This document shows positions 1 to 12,195 of a stretch of DNA of 64,000 nucleotides, one piece after another. The stretch's first letter is position 1, and the number at the start of each line of letters is the position of its first letter. The position numbers were made by a program, and so were the translations under genes. The notes under the pieces were generated by a model. The model made no database searches and was not told the origin of the DNA. It was given only the letters and a program-made list of their open reading frames with translations. The DNA comes from Phoronis australis (Eukaryota; Phoronida; Phoronidae), in contig NMRA01000482.1 of NCBI GenBank assembly GCA_002633005.1, positions 43,361 through 107,360 on the forward strand, given 5' to 3'.

Positions 1-13
1 AAATCCGCCACTG
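1..13. mobile_element. Right end of a CAGTGGCGGAT-type short DNA transposon, cut by the window edge
   Basis: The window opens with AAATCCGCCACTG, the right terminus of the short element found complete at 3292-3456, 51733-51889 and 61041-61386. The body lies outside the window, so the target duplication cannot be checked. Confidence 0.5.
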
Positions 14-1008
14 CACACGTTGATGATTATGAAACGGAAATCGAAAAAGTTTTAGCCTTGCTTACGACCAGATAAATTAATGGACCTCACAGAGGCGGAA
101 AAACAATACTACCAGTGTGATGTGAATGCGCATAATTGTAGTCACGGGAAATAATAATAACATAATTATTTCCTTGATTGCTATCCGGTACTGCTGTAGC
201 AGATTGTGTAGGAGGTTGGAGAATGTCTTAAACGTTCAAGTAAGGAAAAGTCGGTATTTGTGGTCTAATAAATTGTCGGCGTATTTTCCTGGACACTTTA
301 ACAACACTAAGTTCCTCGTTCTGAGGAGTGCTTGTAAGTTGCAACACATGTGACACGCCGATTCAACGCAAATTGTGCTCGATTGCGAGTTGGTCTCGTT
401 TGAAACAAATTAATGCCTGAAACCTCAGACAAGTACTAGTCTGTCTGAGCTGAAACTAAACGGGTCTACGACCCGCTACATTTGTACACGTCGTCATTTA
501 ACGCCTATATACGATATTAATGCAAGCTCGAAGAGGGTCGGAAGTAGCCCTACAGAATGCAGAATGAAATGAACATCTGTCTCAGAAAACCGTACATGGA
601 TTTTAGTTTCGATAGATGGATAACAATTTTCAAAAACTTCGGCTTTCTTTTTCAAAATACATGTAAATCAGCGTTTTGCACCCTATACCTTAGTTATTAC
701 CCTGAATATAAGGTCATGACGTTATATAAATGTCATTTGCATTCTGGTGTGTGTTTAGCTAGTGTTCGCCATTTTGTAATTGTTGTCTTTTTTATTAAAC
801 ACTTTTATGGAATGCTAATAGCCAAGGCCATCTTAGACATAACTTAACCCAGTCGGTTTCGCTTGTGCAAGCTGAAAATACTACTGAGTTCCTGCAGTGA
901 CTGTATTGACTTCTTGAAGGTCATGTGTGTTGATACTCAGCGGCTGGATTATATAAGTATTGCTGTTACCGGCCACTGGATAACATGGAATTAAACATAT
1001 AACACATA
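14..1008. other. Non-coding stretch, nothing recognised
   Basis: Open frames of 64-96 codons occur here, but none shows a recognisable domain, a splice-bounded structure or a credible start context. I see no gene. Confidence 0.5.
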
Positions 1009-1080
1009 AGGCAATGACTATCGCCTCTGCTGGCCCCACCAGTTGACTGGTAGGGCCAGCAGAGACGATGGCCATTGCCT
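1009..1080. repeat. Near-perfect 35 bp inverted repeat (foldback hairpin)
   Basis: Arm 1009-1043 pairs with arm 1046-1080 around a 2 bp spacer (tg). The arms differ at four of 35 positions. In a minus-strand transcript three of the four differences would be G-U wobbles, leaving one true mismatch. It may be a palindromic MITE remnant or a transcribed hairpin; no target duplication is obvious. Confidence 0.75.
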
Positions 1081-2090
1081 AATAAGTGATGTGATGCCGA
1101 AGGGGACCAATTTGTAACCATTTGGTGGGAGGGCCAGCCTTCGTTGCTGCGGAGTCACTCAACGTCATGTTTATAGTGACCGCTATCACGAACCAGCGGA
1201 ATAGATCGTAACCGTCTAGTCTCTAGTATGCTAGTCCATCCCATACATCGCCTAATACCAGTGGCAATCAGACAGAACCACGGATACAATGGTAATCATG
1301 CGCCGAGAATCATCGTGATCATTCCTCGAACTCGGTCAGAAGGAAATCCGGAATTGGGCACACGGCATGCGTACAACGTGAAACACCTGCTAAGTATTTT
1401 TTTTTTTAATAACGTGAAGTCTGGGTTGTTTTGCTATTTAGTGTATTGCTATTTTCGCTAAATATTCGTAATACGTAACGATCACGTGACCCAATCATTG
1501 ACAGGTTGGTCACTATGGTAAAACATCAGTGTTACTGATATCTTAATAAATACTTTACAGTGTTAATTTCTACACTTTCCACATAGTTTTGCTTAATGCG
1601 CAGGTCAGTTGATCAAAAGACTCACCTTAAAAGGACAATGAAACCTTGAACTCAGTTATATATGTTGATTTAGGTCACGGTCGCATGTTGTTGGGGGTTT
1701 GCCGTGAACTGACAGATATAATTGCTTCAGACCACGCCCACAGAAGTTGGCTGTCACTGGCACTTATAGTGTCAGTATGTGAGATAATGCGGCCATCAGG
1801 AGATAATTCTATACATTTTTTTTAAATTAATATCAATTTAAACATTACAATAAGAACGCGATGACGATGACATGGCAATGATGTTTAATACACCTGTGTC
1901 TTTGAACTCGAAATCGTACTCAAATTCATTTTTTCGCGTAATCCGTACTATTTCTGTGCGAATTCAAGATAAGTGCGACTAGAGTAGTCATCCCAAAATG
2001 GGAATACGCAATCGTTTCTTCAAAATAAAGCTATTTACCAAATTTCTTAAAAAGCTGTCAAGGACTAGAACTTCAGAAAAACAGAAAAAA
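1081..2090. other. AT-rich non-coding stretch
   Basis: No coding signal or repeat that I recognise, apart from short A/T homopolymers. Confidence 0.5.
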
Positions 2091-2955
2091 ACGAAATTGC
2101 CACTAAGGGGCACAGTGTTTGCTGGATTCGTCTAAAAGTCGTTCTCGTTCGTCAACTTCTTATAAATACACTTGCTAAATTTAATAAAGATAATACATCA
2201 GATTCAAAAAATGCACCTATGAGCGCAAAAAAATTAAAACGGCCACTAGAAGGCTCCACGGCAGTCGAAGTCTTCGGAAACTTTAATCGTCGTGAGAGAC
2301 CGTCCGGAGTTGGTATATGGTGCAACCCGGGACGGTCTGGGGTCTACAGAAAACCACAGTTCAACTGTGAGTCTACACCAATGTGATAAACGAGAGTAGT
2401 TCTACTTGCTGCGCCAGCTGCTAGTATGCTTATCTTTTTTATGACACACAATGTGTGACTGGGCAAAGCGTTTTCAAAATAATGTGGATAAATCAGTGAA
2501 GTGTGAGACCCCTGAGGTCCCTGTCAAGTGGTCACGGCAATTTTACGTTAAATCATCGTCATCCTCCCTCTTCACACTAAGAACATATACATGTAATCCC
2601 TAGAGTGGTTTGGTTGATAGAGGATGAGACGTCAAAAGCAGACACGAAAACAGTAAAAATGGCACACTCGGTGGCGCAAAATATCTCGAATCCGTCAAAA
2701 ACGAGAGGATAGTGTCATCTCACTAATTCCTCCATGCCAAATTTTATGAAAATCCGTTAAGATAGAGAGGTAAACGTACAAAAATAAAACTGCCACTAGA
2801 GGGCACACCAATAGTCGTATCCGTCCGAAAGTTCGCTCCTGCCGCCCCATTCACGAAAGGAACACATGTTCAAAATTTCATGAACATAGGCCTACATCAA
2901 AGGGTTTTGGAGATCAGGGCAGCGGACGCAGGACGGTCGTACAGTGATGAAGGCT
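2090..2955. repeat. Dispersed repeat with CTCF-like motifs, left copy
   Basis: This stretch shares long phrases with 61740-63150. Examples are the run from 'ccactagagggcacacc' through 'gtccgaaagttcgctc' to 'gttttggagat' and 'gcagcggacgc', and a 'ggtggcgcaaa' module. The 13-mer CCASYAGRKGGCR is matched exactly at 2793-2805, with one mismatch at 2100-2112, and with two mismatches at 2243-2255 and 2664-2676. No coding potential is seen. It is an old, diverged transposable-element family of unknown class. Confidence 0.65.
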
Positions 2956-3286
2956 TAATGCGTTCACATATCAACATATGCAGGCTGACATAAAATAATC
3001 TTTAGTTCCATTTTGAGTACTAAGATAAGACCAAGAATATGATTTAGACATATGTAACTAGGCGCAAAAGACTAAATCTCTCCAACATCATCTGATATAA
3101 TAATGTCAACTCGAAGAGCGCACTTTCAATTGTCCAGCTAATAAACTTCTGTATGTGAATTTAAAGTTAATGAAGTCAGTTTACACTGTTTGGATACTCT
3201 GGGACAAAACTTATTTGTGCTCTTGAGCTTGCTTACGTTTATTTACAGTCACACAAATTGCGCTGGTGTGTAAGTTGTACTGGAAT
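2956..3286. other. Non-coding stretch, nothing recognised
   Basis: AT-rich spacer between two repeats. No splice-bounded open frame seen. Confidence 0.5.
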
Positions 3287-3291
3287 AATTT

Positions 3292-3456
3292 CAGGGGCGG
3301 ATCCAGGATTTTGAGTTGGGGGGGGGGCGGCAGGGCAGAGTATTAGCCACGATTATCATGGCCGTCAGTCATTCTCACCCCCGAACTGCCAAATGGAATA
3401 TAGGAGAAATTTAGGAGGCATGGCCCCCTTGGCCCCCCTCTATAAATCCACCTCTG
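3292..3456. mobile_element. Short inverted-repeat DNA transposon (CAGTGGCGGAT family), complete copy A
   Basis: The element begins CAGGGGCGGATCCAGGATTT and ends in TAAATCCACCTCTG, the inverted complement with a few mismatches. It has a central G-run (3320-3327) and C-runs. It is flanked by a 5 bp direct repeat, aattt, at 3287-3291 and 3457-3461. Its body matches copy B at 51733 (ACTGCCAAATGGAAT core and GGCCCCCTTG near the right end). It is non-coding and hence non-autonomous. Confidence 0.8.
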
Positions 3457-3461
3457 AATTT

Positions 3462-6400
3462 GGTTAGGGTTTTAGAAGATGATATAGCATGAACTGCTTC
3501 GCAGGCGTATATGATCTTCCAGTGCGTCGTATAGTTACAATGAAGTGCCTGGAATTTCCCTGACTGACGCCTTGGCAAAAATAGTCTACCGTCACAAGCC
3601 AGTTAAAGGCCGACTCATAAACCTTAATTGTTCCCGGGTGTATTAAAAACATTGTTTCTACAGAACAAGATTTACGGTCCGATTTTGTAACAGTGAACGG
3701 CTCAAATAAAAATTGGCGGAAGTTTATTGCAGTACATTACACTGAGACATTTTCACGAAAGACGTCGCTCTACTAGCCAAGTTCAAAAACGCGTTTTTTT
3801 CGGATACATACAGTGCTTGAGCTCAAGTGCGTGGAGATAAATGTACGGTTAATTAAGCCACAGCACAGTCACCCTCGCTTCCGAGGAGCACTGTCACTCG
3901 TTTGTCAAACGAGGCCAAACTTGCACGGAACTGAAATTTAGAGCGGTCACAGCACATTGCATTCCTCGCCGCTTCAGACAGGTTCTGACGAATCATGCGT
4001 TGCTTCGGTAACGAAGAAAATATTCAAAACATCTTTGTCGGTTGAACACTCACGTACAGCCCAAATTGGCCAAGACATCGGGGGAAAGTTGCAACTAGGA
4101 CACACACCTTCATGAATTACGTAATGACATGCTAACAAGAGCGCCCTGTCAAAACACACCCAGTCGACAACATAGCCAAGATATTATACAGCATCTTTGA
4201 GCATAGTCTGAAGTCGATCACTTCACGTGGTTCTTGTTTAGTATTTATTTACCATGACTTGCAAAAACTAGTGTGACATTATATCTGAGGATAAGTTAAG
4301 GGTTGCAATTTGCATCATCGCTCATCAGCGGGATCAAATTACCAGGCTGTGCGTTGAGAGATGTAATTGAAATTGCAAAAAACGAAAATAGGCGACTAGA
4401 CTCAGAATGACCCTCTTTGTGTTTGAGAACAAACCAATGAACTCCCACGATTGTTAGTGAAGCCCCCTGTTACGAGTTGCGACACTGTTGCTAAAACAAA
4501 TACGCAAAGTCTTTCATTGTTTAGTCTACGGTCCTTAGACATCCACAAAATAGCAAAAGGGCAAATCACATTCCCGAAAAGAAAAAGGCGTTGCTATGGA
4601 ATTCAAAAAAAAAACGATACATGATAGATGTCGGAAAGCGAAATGTCAGCTCGACGATGATAACAACGTCCAGTTTTCACTCAACTAATATTTAGCGCGT
4701 ACTAGTTTTGAATGAGAAAGCATTCACAAAATTATTTATTTGCACATTGAACCACCACTCTCTTTTACAATTAGTCACAAAAATATTTCGGCCTCAGTGA
4801 TTACACAAGATAAGCTTGGACTAAATTATAATCTAATTCACCGATTCATGTTCATTAAATTAACAGTTATTACGTAAAAGACTCGTTTCTCGAAGAATCT
4901 ATTGGCTTATTTCTCTTTCGGCTAAAAATCACAACAGGCTAAGGCTGAATGTCAGAAAATTTCTCCACAACTCGAATTCAAAAGACACAAGACCGTAGTC
5001 AGCTAATAGACAGGGTACGAACTCTTTCGAGAAACGCAAAAGACGAAACAAATTTTGGTTATTCGTAGTGAGATATGTGACTGTTGGCGAAAGTCAAAAG
5101 CCACTGACTCTTCGAGAGACAGCAAGGCCCTGGCACTATTCACACATATACTGCACACAGGGACATTATTCAACCGATCGATACTTTCATAATGGCAAGA
5201 TTGTAAATAGGGGAAGATGTGACGAAATAATTCCACATCCATTCACTCTCAGCCAGACTTAATATTAACATCTGCCAACTAACCGGCAACTGGAAATGCA
5301 ATTAAATACGGAATTAAGTTGTAATTGTGATCTCAATTACCTGCCCACGTGACTGTGTAGGTTAGTAGTTATTTTTGGCAAAGTTTCCTTCCGCAAATAC
5401 AAGAGATGGCAAGAAACTGGCCGGACGAACAGGGGCACACCAAGTAAACCCTCGTCAATATTACTGTGGCTTGTTGCACAAACAAGTAGCCCCGTTGATT
5501 CCTGTTCGTTTCACATTTCCCCCGGAAACCAAAAACGCAGCAGATAATTACTATATCTTATATTTCGAATTTCATAATGCAACATCAGCCAGTCAATTAA
5601 ACGTTTCGGGTGTAAAACACGAAGACTTAACACATCAGGTCGAAACGTCAAATGGTAATCAGCAACTAAGTGTCTAATGTCACAGAACAAACAGGATGTG
5701 TTAATTTTGAGTTAATTTTGAGTTCAGATATAGAAAACAATGTTTAGTCTGCCTGAGTTTTGAGTAACATAATGCATGCAGTGTTGGGTGCCAAGTTTAA
5801 TGGACAATGCAGATAAACAGTTCGACAAAAGTCAAAAGTAACAACGGCAGTGCACACGGTATTAAATGTACCGTGACAACAATACTGGTAGGATTGCCAA
5901 TGCTAATTTTTGACAAAAAACGCATCCCTAGATTTAGAAACATAGTTACAAGCCTCAATACAATTTGTTTGAATACAACATCAAACGTTATTTTTACAGT
6001 GTCCACTCAAGAACAACAACCCACACAGTGGTGCAGTAAACCAAGAGAGCAATCTACACCATCGTAGGCGTGCATGAAAAATGCAGTTTTATAACACCTG
6101 TCTATAAATACAATAAATTCTGTCGGTTTGCATTTCCTAGACAGCAAACAAAAGCCAGCAATTCGTAGACGCATCATCTTGCTTGGCGTCTGCGGAGATA
6201 CCCATCAACAAAGATATTCTAAAAGAATATTTGTTTTGTATCCAACAGACTACTGTGGACAACAGCGTGAATGGCCTCACTTTTTCATGCACCTTTGTTC
6301 AGACGCTAAACCCGATTCTACGGGAAAACGATTGAATTTCGGCTTCAGATTAAGAAAAGAGGATGGGGACTTAAAGAATAGTAGAGCCAAACAACAGCAG

Positions 6401-6600
6401 TTGTTTTTTGAACTAAATTGGCCCAACAAGATTCCAGTCAATCTTTATCCAGCCTTCAATCCTACATGTAGATACGTAGTTGGCTGTCAACCTTGGGGGT
6501 CAAAATCAAAGCCAGTGTACTATACACGAGGCAATCAGTCTGACAATACTGCATACATGAATCACAGGGAAATTCCTGATAAGACAAACGAAATGTTAGG
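3462..6600. other. Non-coding stretch, nothing recognised
   Basis: Several open frames of 60-173 codons are present on both strands. None has a domain I recognise, codon use typical of the real genes here, or convincing splice borders. The longest, 6128-6649, begins at TTG rather than ATG. Confidence 0.4.
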
Positions 6601-9428
6601 AAGATACTTCTGGAGCAGCTGGCGAGAAAATCAAACTGACAGTCACTAACTTAATACCAATAGGCATTATCTGAATCAATATTTGTGACAGTGGATATTC
6701 CAGCCAACAGTGAATCATGGTTGGGAAATTCCCCCAGATTTGGGTTTGCTCAAGATCATAACAGCACAGTTGCCTGTTGGAAGGCAATGCCAGAGACTGG
6801 GGGATCTTTAATAAATACAAGTATGCAAAGAATGACAGGTGTTTTGAAGTTAAACATTTAGGTGCCAACACCCTGACAACATTCAAATAAATACACAGAA
6901 AACATGAGACCTCAAGGCCCACGAAAAGTATCAACAACACATTACTGTGTTTTACAACCACATATAAAAATGCTGTTTCATTAGTATTTAATGTAAACAA
7001 TGTTTACACAGCTACTACATGTACTTTGCACTATATAGGGCAAGGTTGAAATGGCACTAAAAGCAGTTAACAAAAATTGTGAAAGCTCAATCCAAGTTGT
7101 ATAAAACAAAATCACCTATCATCTAATATGGATCACTAGTGTACATATATGGCACAAGCCTCACCCTATAAGGATATCTGTTTCATAAACATTGACATAC
7201 TTAGGTTCAACATTGACAACAGCCAGAATTGGACAGCAGGCTGAATTCAGTACTGTGGCAGTGTTAGGTTCAACCTTGTCAGTGCATCAATTGCTTTGTA
7301 AAATTAGGTCAAGTACTGTGATATAGCCTTTGGGGTCCACATACCATAATACAAGTTTGGGTGAGGTTACTGCACAAACAGATGATGAAATGATGATATG
7401 TCACTTGCAGATGTAAGTCTCTCTCATCCCTGATCAATAATACAATAATTAAATACACTGTAATTAGATGATACTGTACAAACAGAAGTTGCTACACAAA
7501 ATGTTCTTTTAATACTAGATTGTTAATTTTTATGTAATTTTGGAGCTAGCACTATCAGTATAAAAACAAATTTAATGATTCTTTCACCAACACCGGAATA
7601 AAACTAAAACTATAATGATAAATAAAAGATTATCAATAAACAAAGTTCTAAAACTTAACACATGGACAGAGTGAGTTAACAAAGTTAAACTTGATTATAA
7701 TATTTATAATTTACCTATCAATTCATTCAGCATTTGGAGTTCGGGAAAATATTCAATATTTAACAAAATACACTTAAGCTTTCTACCATAAAAGAATTCT
7801 CCAACGGGAAGAACCCCAAACACGTTGCACAAAGTGCAGTAGGTTTTTGCATCTAAATCTTCCTTTCAGTTCATTCACTGAAAACAACTATATAATCATA
7901 CATTATGTTCACTTGTAGAGCATGTCTGTACCACTTTACAATAGAATAAAAACTGAGTACCACTGTGAAACGCGGCTTCATTTTTTACATTGTTAATACG
8001 AAAAAACCAGGCATTTCAAACATGACTACAGTTTGGGGAAAACAACTGCGAAGTAATACTGACTAGTATACAAAATGGTGGGTTTGTTTGGTGAATAAAA
8101 ATTAACAATGTAAAAGATAAATTTAACAAATAAAATTGATCTGTTATCATCACCATGATCACCTGTCAACACACTGATCTATAGCAACTGCACTGCATAA
8201 GTTTAGCTCTTTTAAGCCTGTACTTGTCTAAAACCAAAGAATGTGCAATTAACTAGATAAATATTCACCAACATCTTATTCACACAATAAATAAAATATC
8301 TAATCCATCCACTCCATGGATATGTTATAAGTAATGGTCTGCATTTAAACTCTGGTGGTTTTCATTTACTGCAAATCTTCTCCCATCAGTGTAGTTGTCG
8401 ACATTTTCGAACCTGGGAGGTTATCAGCAATAGTTGACATCAATTACAAAAAATTGAAGGCAGTGTGATACATGTTTTAACACATGTGCACAGTCTCCTC
8501 AGGTGGACCTATTACACCAATTACCTGGAACTACTTTTATGGGGCTAGAGACCTGACTCAAGGGCATAGATAAGCAGTGTGCCCCAGTCAGACATGAATC
8601 TGTGACCTTGAGTAAAGGAAGCACTCACTTAATAATTATCTGGAAAATACGCAAAATGATAACTTGACTCCCTGCCAAGAATCTATAACCAAGTACTAGA
8701 ATAGAAAGCCCAGGTTACAGAAGCATACTTTTTCGTTGCCTGTCCATAAACAATACAAAAATAAAAGAAGTGAAATTGCACCTCAAAATGCAGCATTCAG
8801 AACCAAGAAAACTTGTGAGCTGGGTAAAATCTGAGTTAAAGTACTGAAGACGACAACACAATTCAAATATTGCAGTAAATATTTTGCTTTAACCCCTTTC
8901 CGATTGAAAAGGTTAAAAAGCATTATTTTATTCTTAATTTTTGGTTTTCCCAATTCCAATTTTATAGTCAGTGAAAAGAGCCCATGGCTCTTGTTTACAG
9001 TAGTTTTAATACTGATTTTTATTGTTTGACTTGAGAGGACTTTGATGGATGCAGAAGTCACGGCCTTATTTACTCATAGACATATTTAGTGTGTTTAATT
9101 AATATGTAAAAAGCAACAGCATGCAGTTAAGGTTCTCCATGTGCGCGCCATCGATCACAATGTAGAAGTTAAAACTCATGACCGAAAGCTACAATCCAGG
9201 TTACATAACCAAACTATCTGAGATGCTACTAGACGTTTACAAACTAACGACTGTCCCACAATACATTTGAATAATCATAGCAACACTACTAATTGAAAAA
9301 GGTTTGCAGTAGATAAAACCAACCAAATTGTCAAAGAAACATTACCTTCTGTTTAAAACAATTTTACAGCTACTGTCTTCACTACACTAGAATTGAACAT
9401 ACCTTAAAGTACCAACACTACTACAAAA
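6601..9428 (-). other. AT-rich non-coding DNA, probable long 3' UTR/downstream region of the EGF-like gene
   Basis: This stretch lies directly after the stop codon of the minus-strand EGF ligand and holds no supported gene. A strong donor-like sequence, AAG|GTATGT, sits about 20 bp after the stop (minus strand, near 9402-9407), so a 3' UTR intron is possible. The 3' UTR call is inferred from position and composition only. Confidence 0.3.
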
Positions 9429-10058
9429 TCACAATTCAGTCGGTTTTTCTGTTGGTAATGGGTCATTGTCGTGGTTTATGACAACATTGTGTGAGCTATA
9501 GTCAACATTGCCATTCTCGACATCTTTATTCATCGGTATCATTTCGTGGCCATTTTCAGCAGCATCAGCATCCCAGGCCTTCCTAGCAGTCTCCTTTTTC
9601 TGATATCTTTTGTAGACGTAGAATCCAAGTAAACCCAATACCACGACAATGAATAAAATGATACCCATGGCAATGAGTCCTGTTTCTGCGGCATATGGAA
9701 CAGGACTAACAAAGATAATAATTTCTTCCTCGCAGCGTAGACCAGTTCTCATTTGCGGACAGTGACACGAGAGCTCTTCCGCATGATTTAGGTCCAAAAG
9801 AAAGCATGTCCCTCCATTCAGACAATAATGAGCTTTGCTCGGTGGGCAAGGAAGTTTGTGAGACTTTGTGGGCACAGCAGAAAAGTTCTTTTCACTTTTG
9901 TTCCCAAGAATATCAACACTGTCAACGATGACCAATGGTGGAACAGGCGTTGTTGTGGTCGAAGGCGGTGCTGGTGTTGCTTCTTTTCGGCCACAACCAA
10001 CAACAGTTTTTAATAGCACCACCACTAGCAAGGAATGAAAGTTTGTCTTCGACTTCAT
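9429..10058 (-). CDS. Single-EGF-domain transmembrane growth factor precursor (TGF-alpha/Spitz/neuregulin-like)
   Basis: Predicted 209-residue type I membrane protein. Residues 1-22 form a signal peptide (hydrophobic LLVVVLLKTVVG). A Thr/Pro-rich stretch (about 28-42) carries two N-glycosylation sequons nearby (N53, N58). One EGF domain spans residues 71-109, with cysteines at 71, 79, 85, 98, 100 and 109. This is the CX7CX5CX12CXCX8C spacing of ErbB-receptor ligands, and the YCLNGGTCF motif fits that family. A short juxtamembrane segment precedes one helix (about 126-149), a basic stop-transfer KRYQKK and a 60-residue cytosolic tail. Family members are made as membrane precursors and shed to activate EGFR/ErbB kinases. 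The start is the first ATG, four bases after an acceptor-like TTTACAG, so a 5' UTR intron is possible. The whole CDS is one exon, whereas vertebrate ligand genes usually split the EGF domain. Membership in the EGF-ligand class is firm; the subfamily is not. Confidence 0.88.
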   Translation of the reverse strand: MKSKTNFHSLLVVVLLKTVVGCGRKEATPAPPSTTTTPVPPLVIVDSVDILGNKSEKNFSAVPTKSHKLPCPPSKAHYCLNGGTCFLLDLNHAEELSCHCPQMRTGLRCEEEIIIFVSPVPYAAETGLIAMGIILFIVVVLGLLGFYVYKRYQKKETARKAWDADAAENGHEMIPMNKDVENGNVDYSSHNVVINHDNDPLPTEKPTEL

Positions 10059-12195
10059 GGTCCTGTAAACTCCTCAGATTTGTGATAAATCAAACAAAAC
10101 GTTGGAATGTAGTCAATTAGTGACTTGCAAATATAGGTAATTCCAACAATGGCCTACACGTCTGCAGACTTTGTTCAGCACTTGTATCAGTACAGTTATT
10201 CAGCTTTGGCTTTGCTCAGAGCCAGCGTTACCGTTAGCAGGTTAAGTAGGTCCGCTCCGAATTTTACTCCCAAGTATTCACAATGAGCGAAAGCATATGG
10301 AATCAGCAGCTTGTCTTCATGACATCCGTTCGTAAGTGTAGTCATCGGGGAAACTGTTGTCGTTTTATAATCACAGCTACTGCCAATGCGTCATGCACAA
10401 CTAATTAACCGGAGTAGTTTCTAAATTCGGCACGACAAATTTCCCGTGCCTCGAAACAGGAAGTGTGTGAATTTGTTGACCGCTTGACAGTTGTATAGTT
10501 TCGAATTAAAACAGTTTATCCAGGAGATCGTAGACAAAATATGAACCAGGTAACTTTTGAACTAACCAAAATCACACGGTTATGTGTACTTGATTTAATG
10601 TATTTCTCAAATTTCTTTTTATCGATTTTCATTTCTTGGTGTCGTACACTGTACCCTGTACCGACAGCTCACTTCCGGTTTCTGCATCGAAGTGACAGGG
10701 TTCCTGCGTATTTCTGTAAGATCAAGGTTAAAGACAATTGTCAAAAGCTACGCTCCGAACTCGTTAGTGTCTTGGTATGCAATTTATTGTACTTCAGTAT
10801 TGAATATTGACTTAAACTAGAAGACGTGAGTGACTGACTTGATTTTTGATGGAGAGTCCCGAATCCAACACTCAACTCGACTCCAGTTTTGTTGATTCGA
10901 CTGAGTTGAATGAAGTTCAGTCTAGGTCCCTATTCAATCCTTCTTATCTCCTACAAAACTGGTCAGAGGATATGTATTTCAATCGATTTGCCGCTGTCTA
11001 CTCTTCACTCGTATGCTAAAATCATTTTGATTTTAAAAATTTACCCAAAACTTGCTTTTCGTGGTAACAGACTAAAAATCTCTCGATTGTATGCCGCCAT
11101 TTTCATTTTTTGAATGCATTAGCTGCATCACTGACATCTAGCATTGTAGATTGCAACTAAAGTACCGTACAAACCTGAAACTCGTTTTCACGGTATTTCT
11201 TCAGTTTACGAGAATTCATGGTGTAGAAAAATGATGCGAGAAAATAAAATATTTTGAGTTCCCGCTGCCGAGAGGTGGGAAGCCGGAAGGCAACAAACGA
11301 CTTGCATTATGAGACTAGTACAATGACATTGTAATTGGGTGTAAGTGGTAGTGAGTGATGATGGGGTGGCGCATTTGTTCGGTACTAGTTTACGCATTTC
11401 GATGCTAGGTGTCCTTGTCAAGAGATTTCTGCTCTGTCACGGATGCAAAGTTTGGCGGTGAATTTTTGAATAATGAAAGCTTGAATCGAAATAATTTTAG
11501 CATATGAGTAAAGAGAAGACAGTGACGAATCGATTTAATATACGGTGACCACCATCTCTTGCTGAACTAGAGATGGTGAAGCTCCTACAGACGGCTCACA
11601 CTGGTTAAAAAATCCAAGTCACGTTGTTATAAGTACCTTTTGCACGGAGAGGGAGGTCACCCTAGGAGTCCGTCGGTGTCTTTTATTCTTCCCAATTCTA
11701 ACAAATGCTCCTGTAATCAAACTTTTTCTTCGAGCAGTCTTTCGTTCAGTTGCCCAAATTGGCAATTGGTCATTTTAGCACTGTGTGCACTCGGACATAT
11801 GACGTCATATTTCGTTTGGCGACCCGGGGTTTTTGTGAACTTGCTTTTGGCGACTTGGTGTCAAGCTAAGCATCAAGCACTGTTTGCACTGCATTAGCGA
11901 AGAGAACATTCTCAGTGTATTTAAATGGTTAAGTCACCAGCCTTGATTTCAGCGAATGTCTGGCAGACATCTCTGGCAAGTGCGAATTTGTAATTTAGAA
12001 TCACCTTTATTGTTTTGACAGATCTGATTGAAATGAAAGGCTCTATATAGCAGCACGTTGTTTATTGGTAGAAATAGCAATTTTTAGCACTGTTATCCAA
12101 GTTAAATTACTCAAGGAAGATTTGTTACCTCATAGAGTCTATTAATCCTAAGCTGTATATTTGTGTACTCTTTGGTATGGGTACCAACAAATGAC
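10059..12195. other. Upstream/intergenic DNA of the EGF-like gene, no gene seen
   Basis: Contains the presumed promoter or 5' UTR intron of the minus-strand EGF gene and further AT-rich spacer. Open frames of 60-89 codons here show no recognisable features. Confidence 0.45.

Noticed and set aside
6128-6649. 173-codon open frame, among the longest on the plus strand
   Set aside because: It begins at TTG and has no ATG near the start. I recognise no domain, and composition resembles random AT-rich sequence.
9818-10120. Several open frames overlapping the EGF-like gene
   Set aside because: Shadows of the real minus-strand CDS, without domains.
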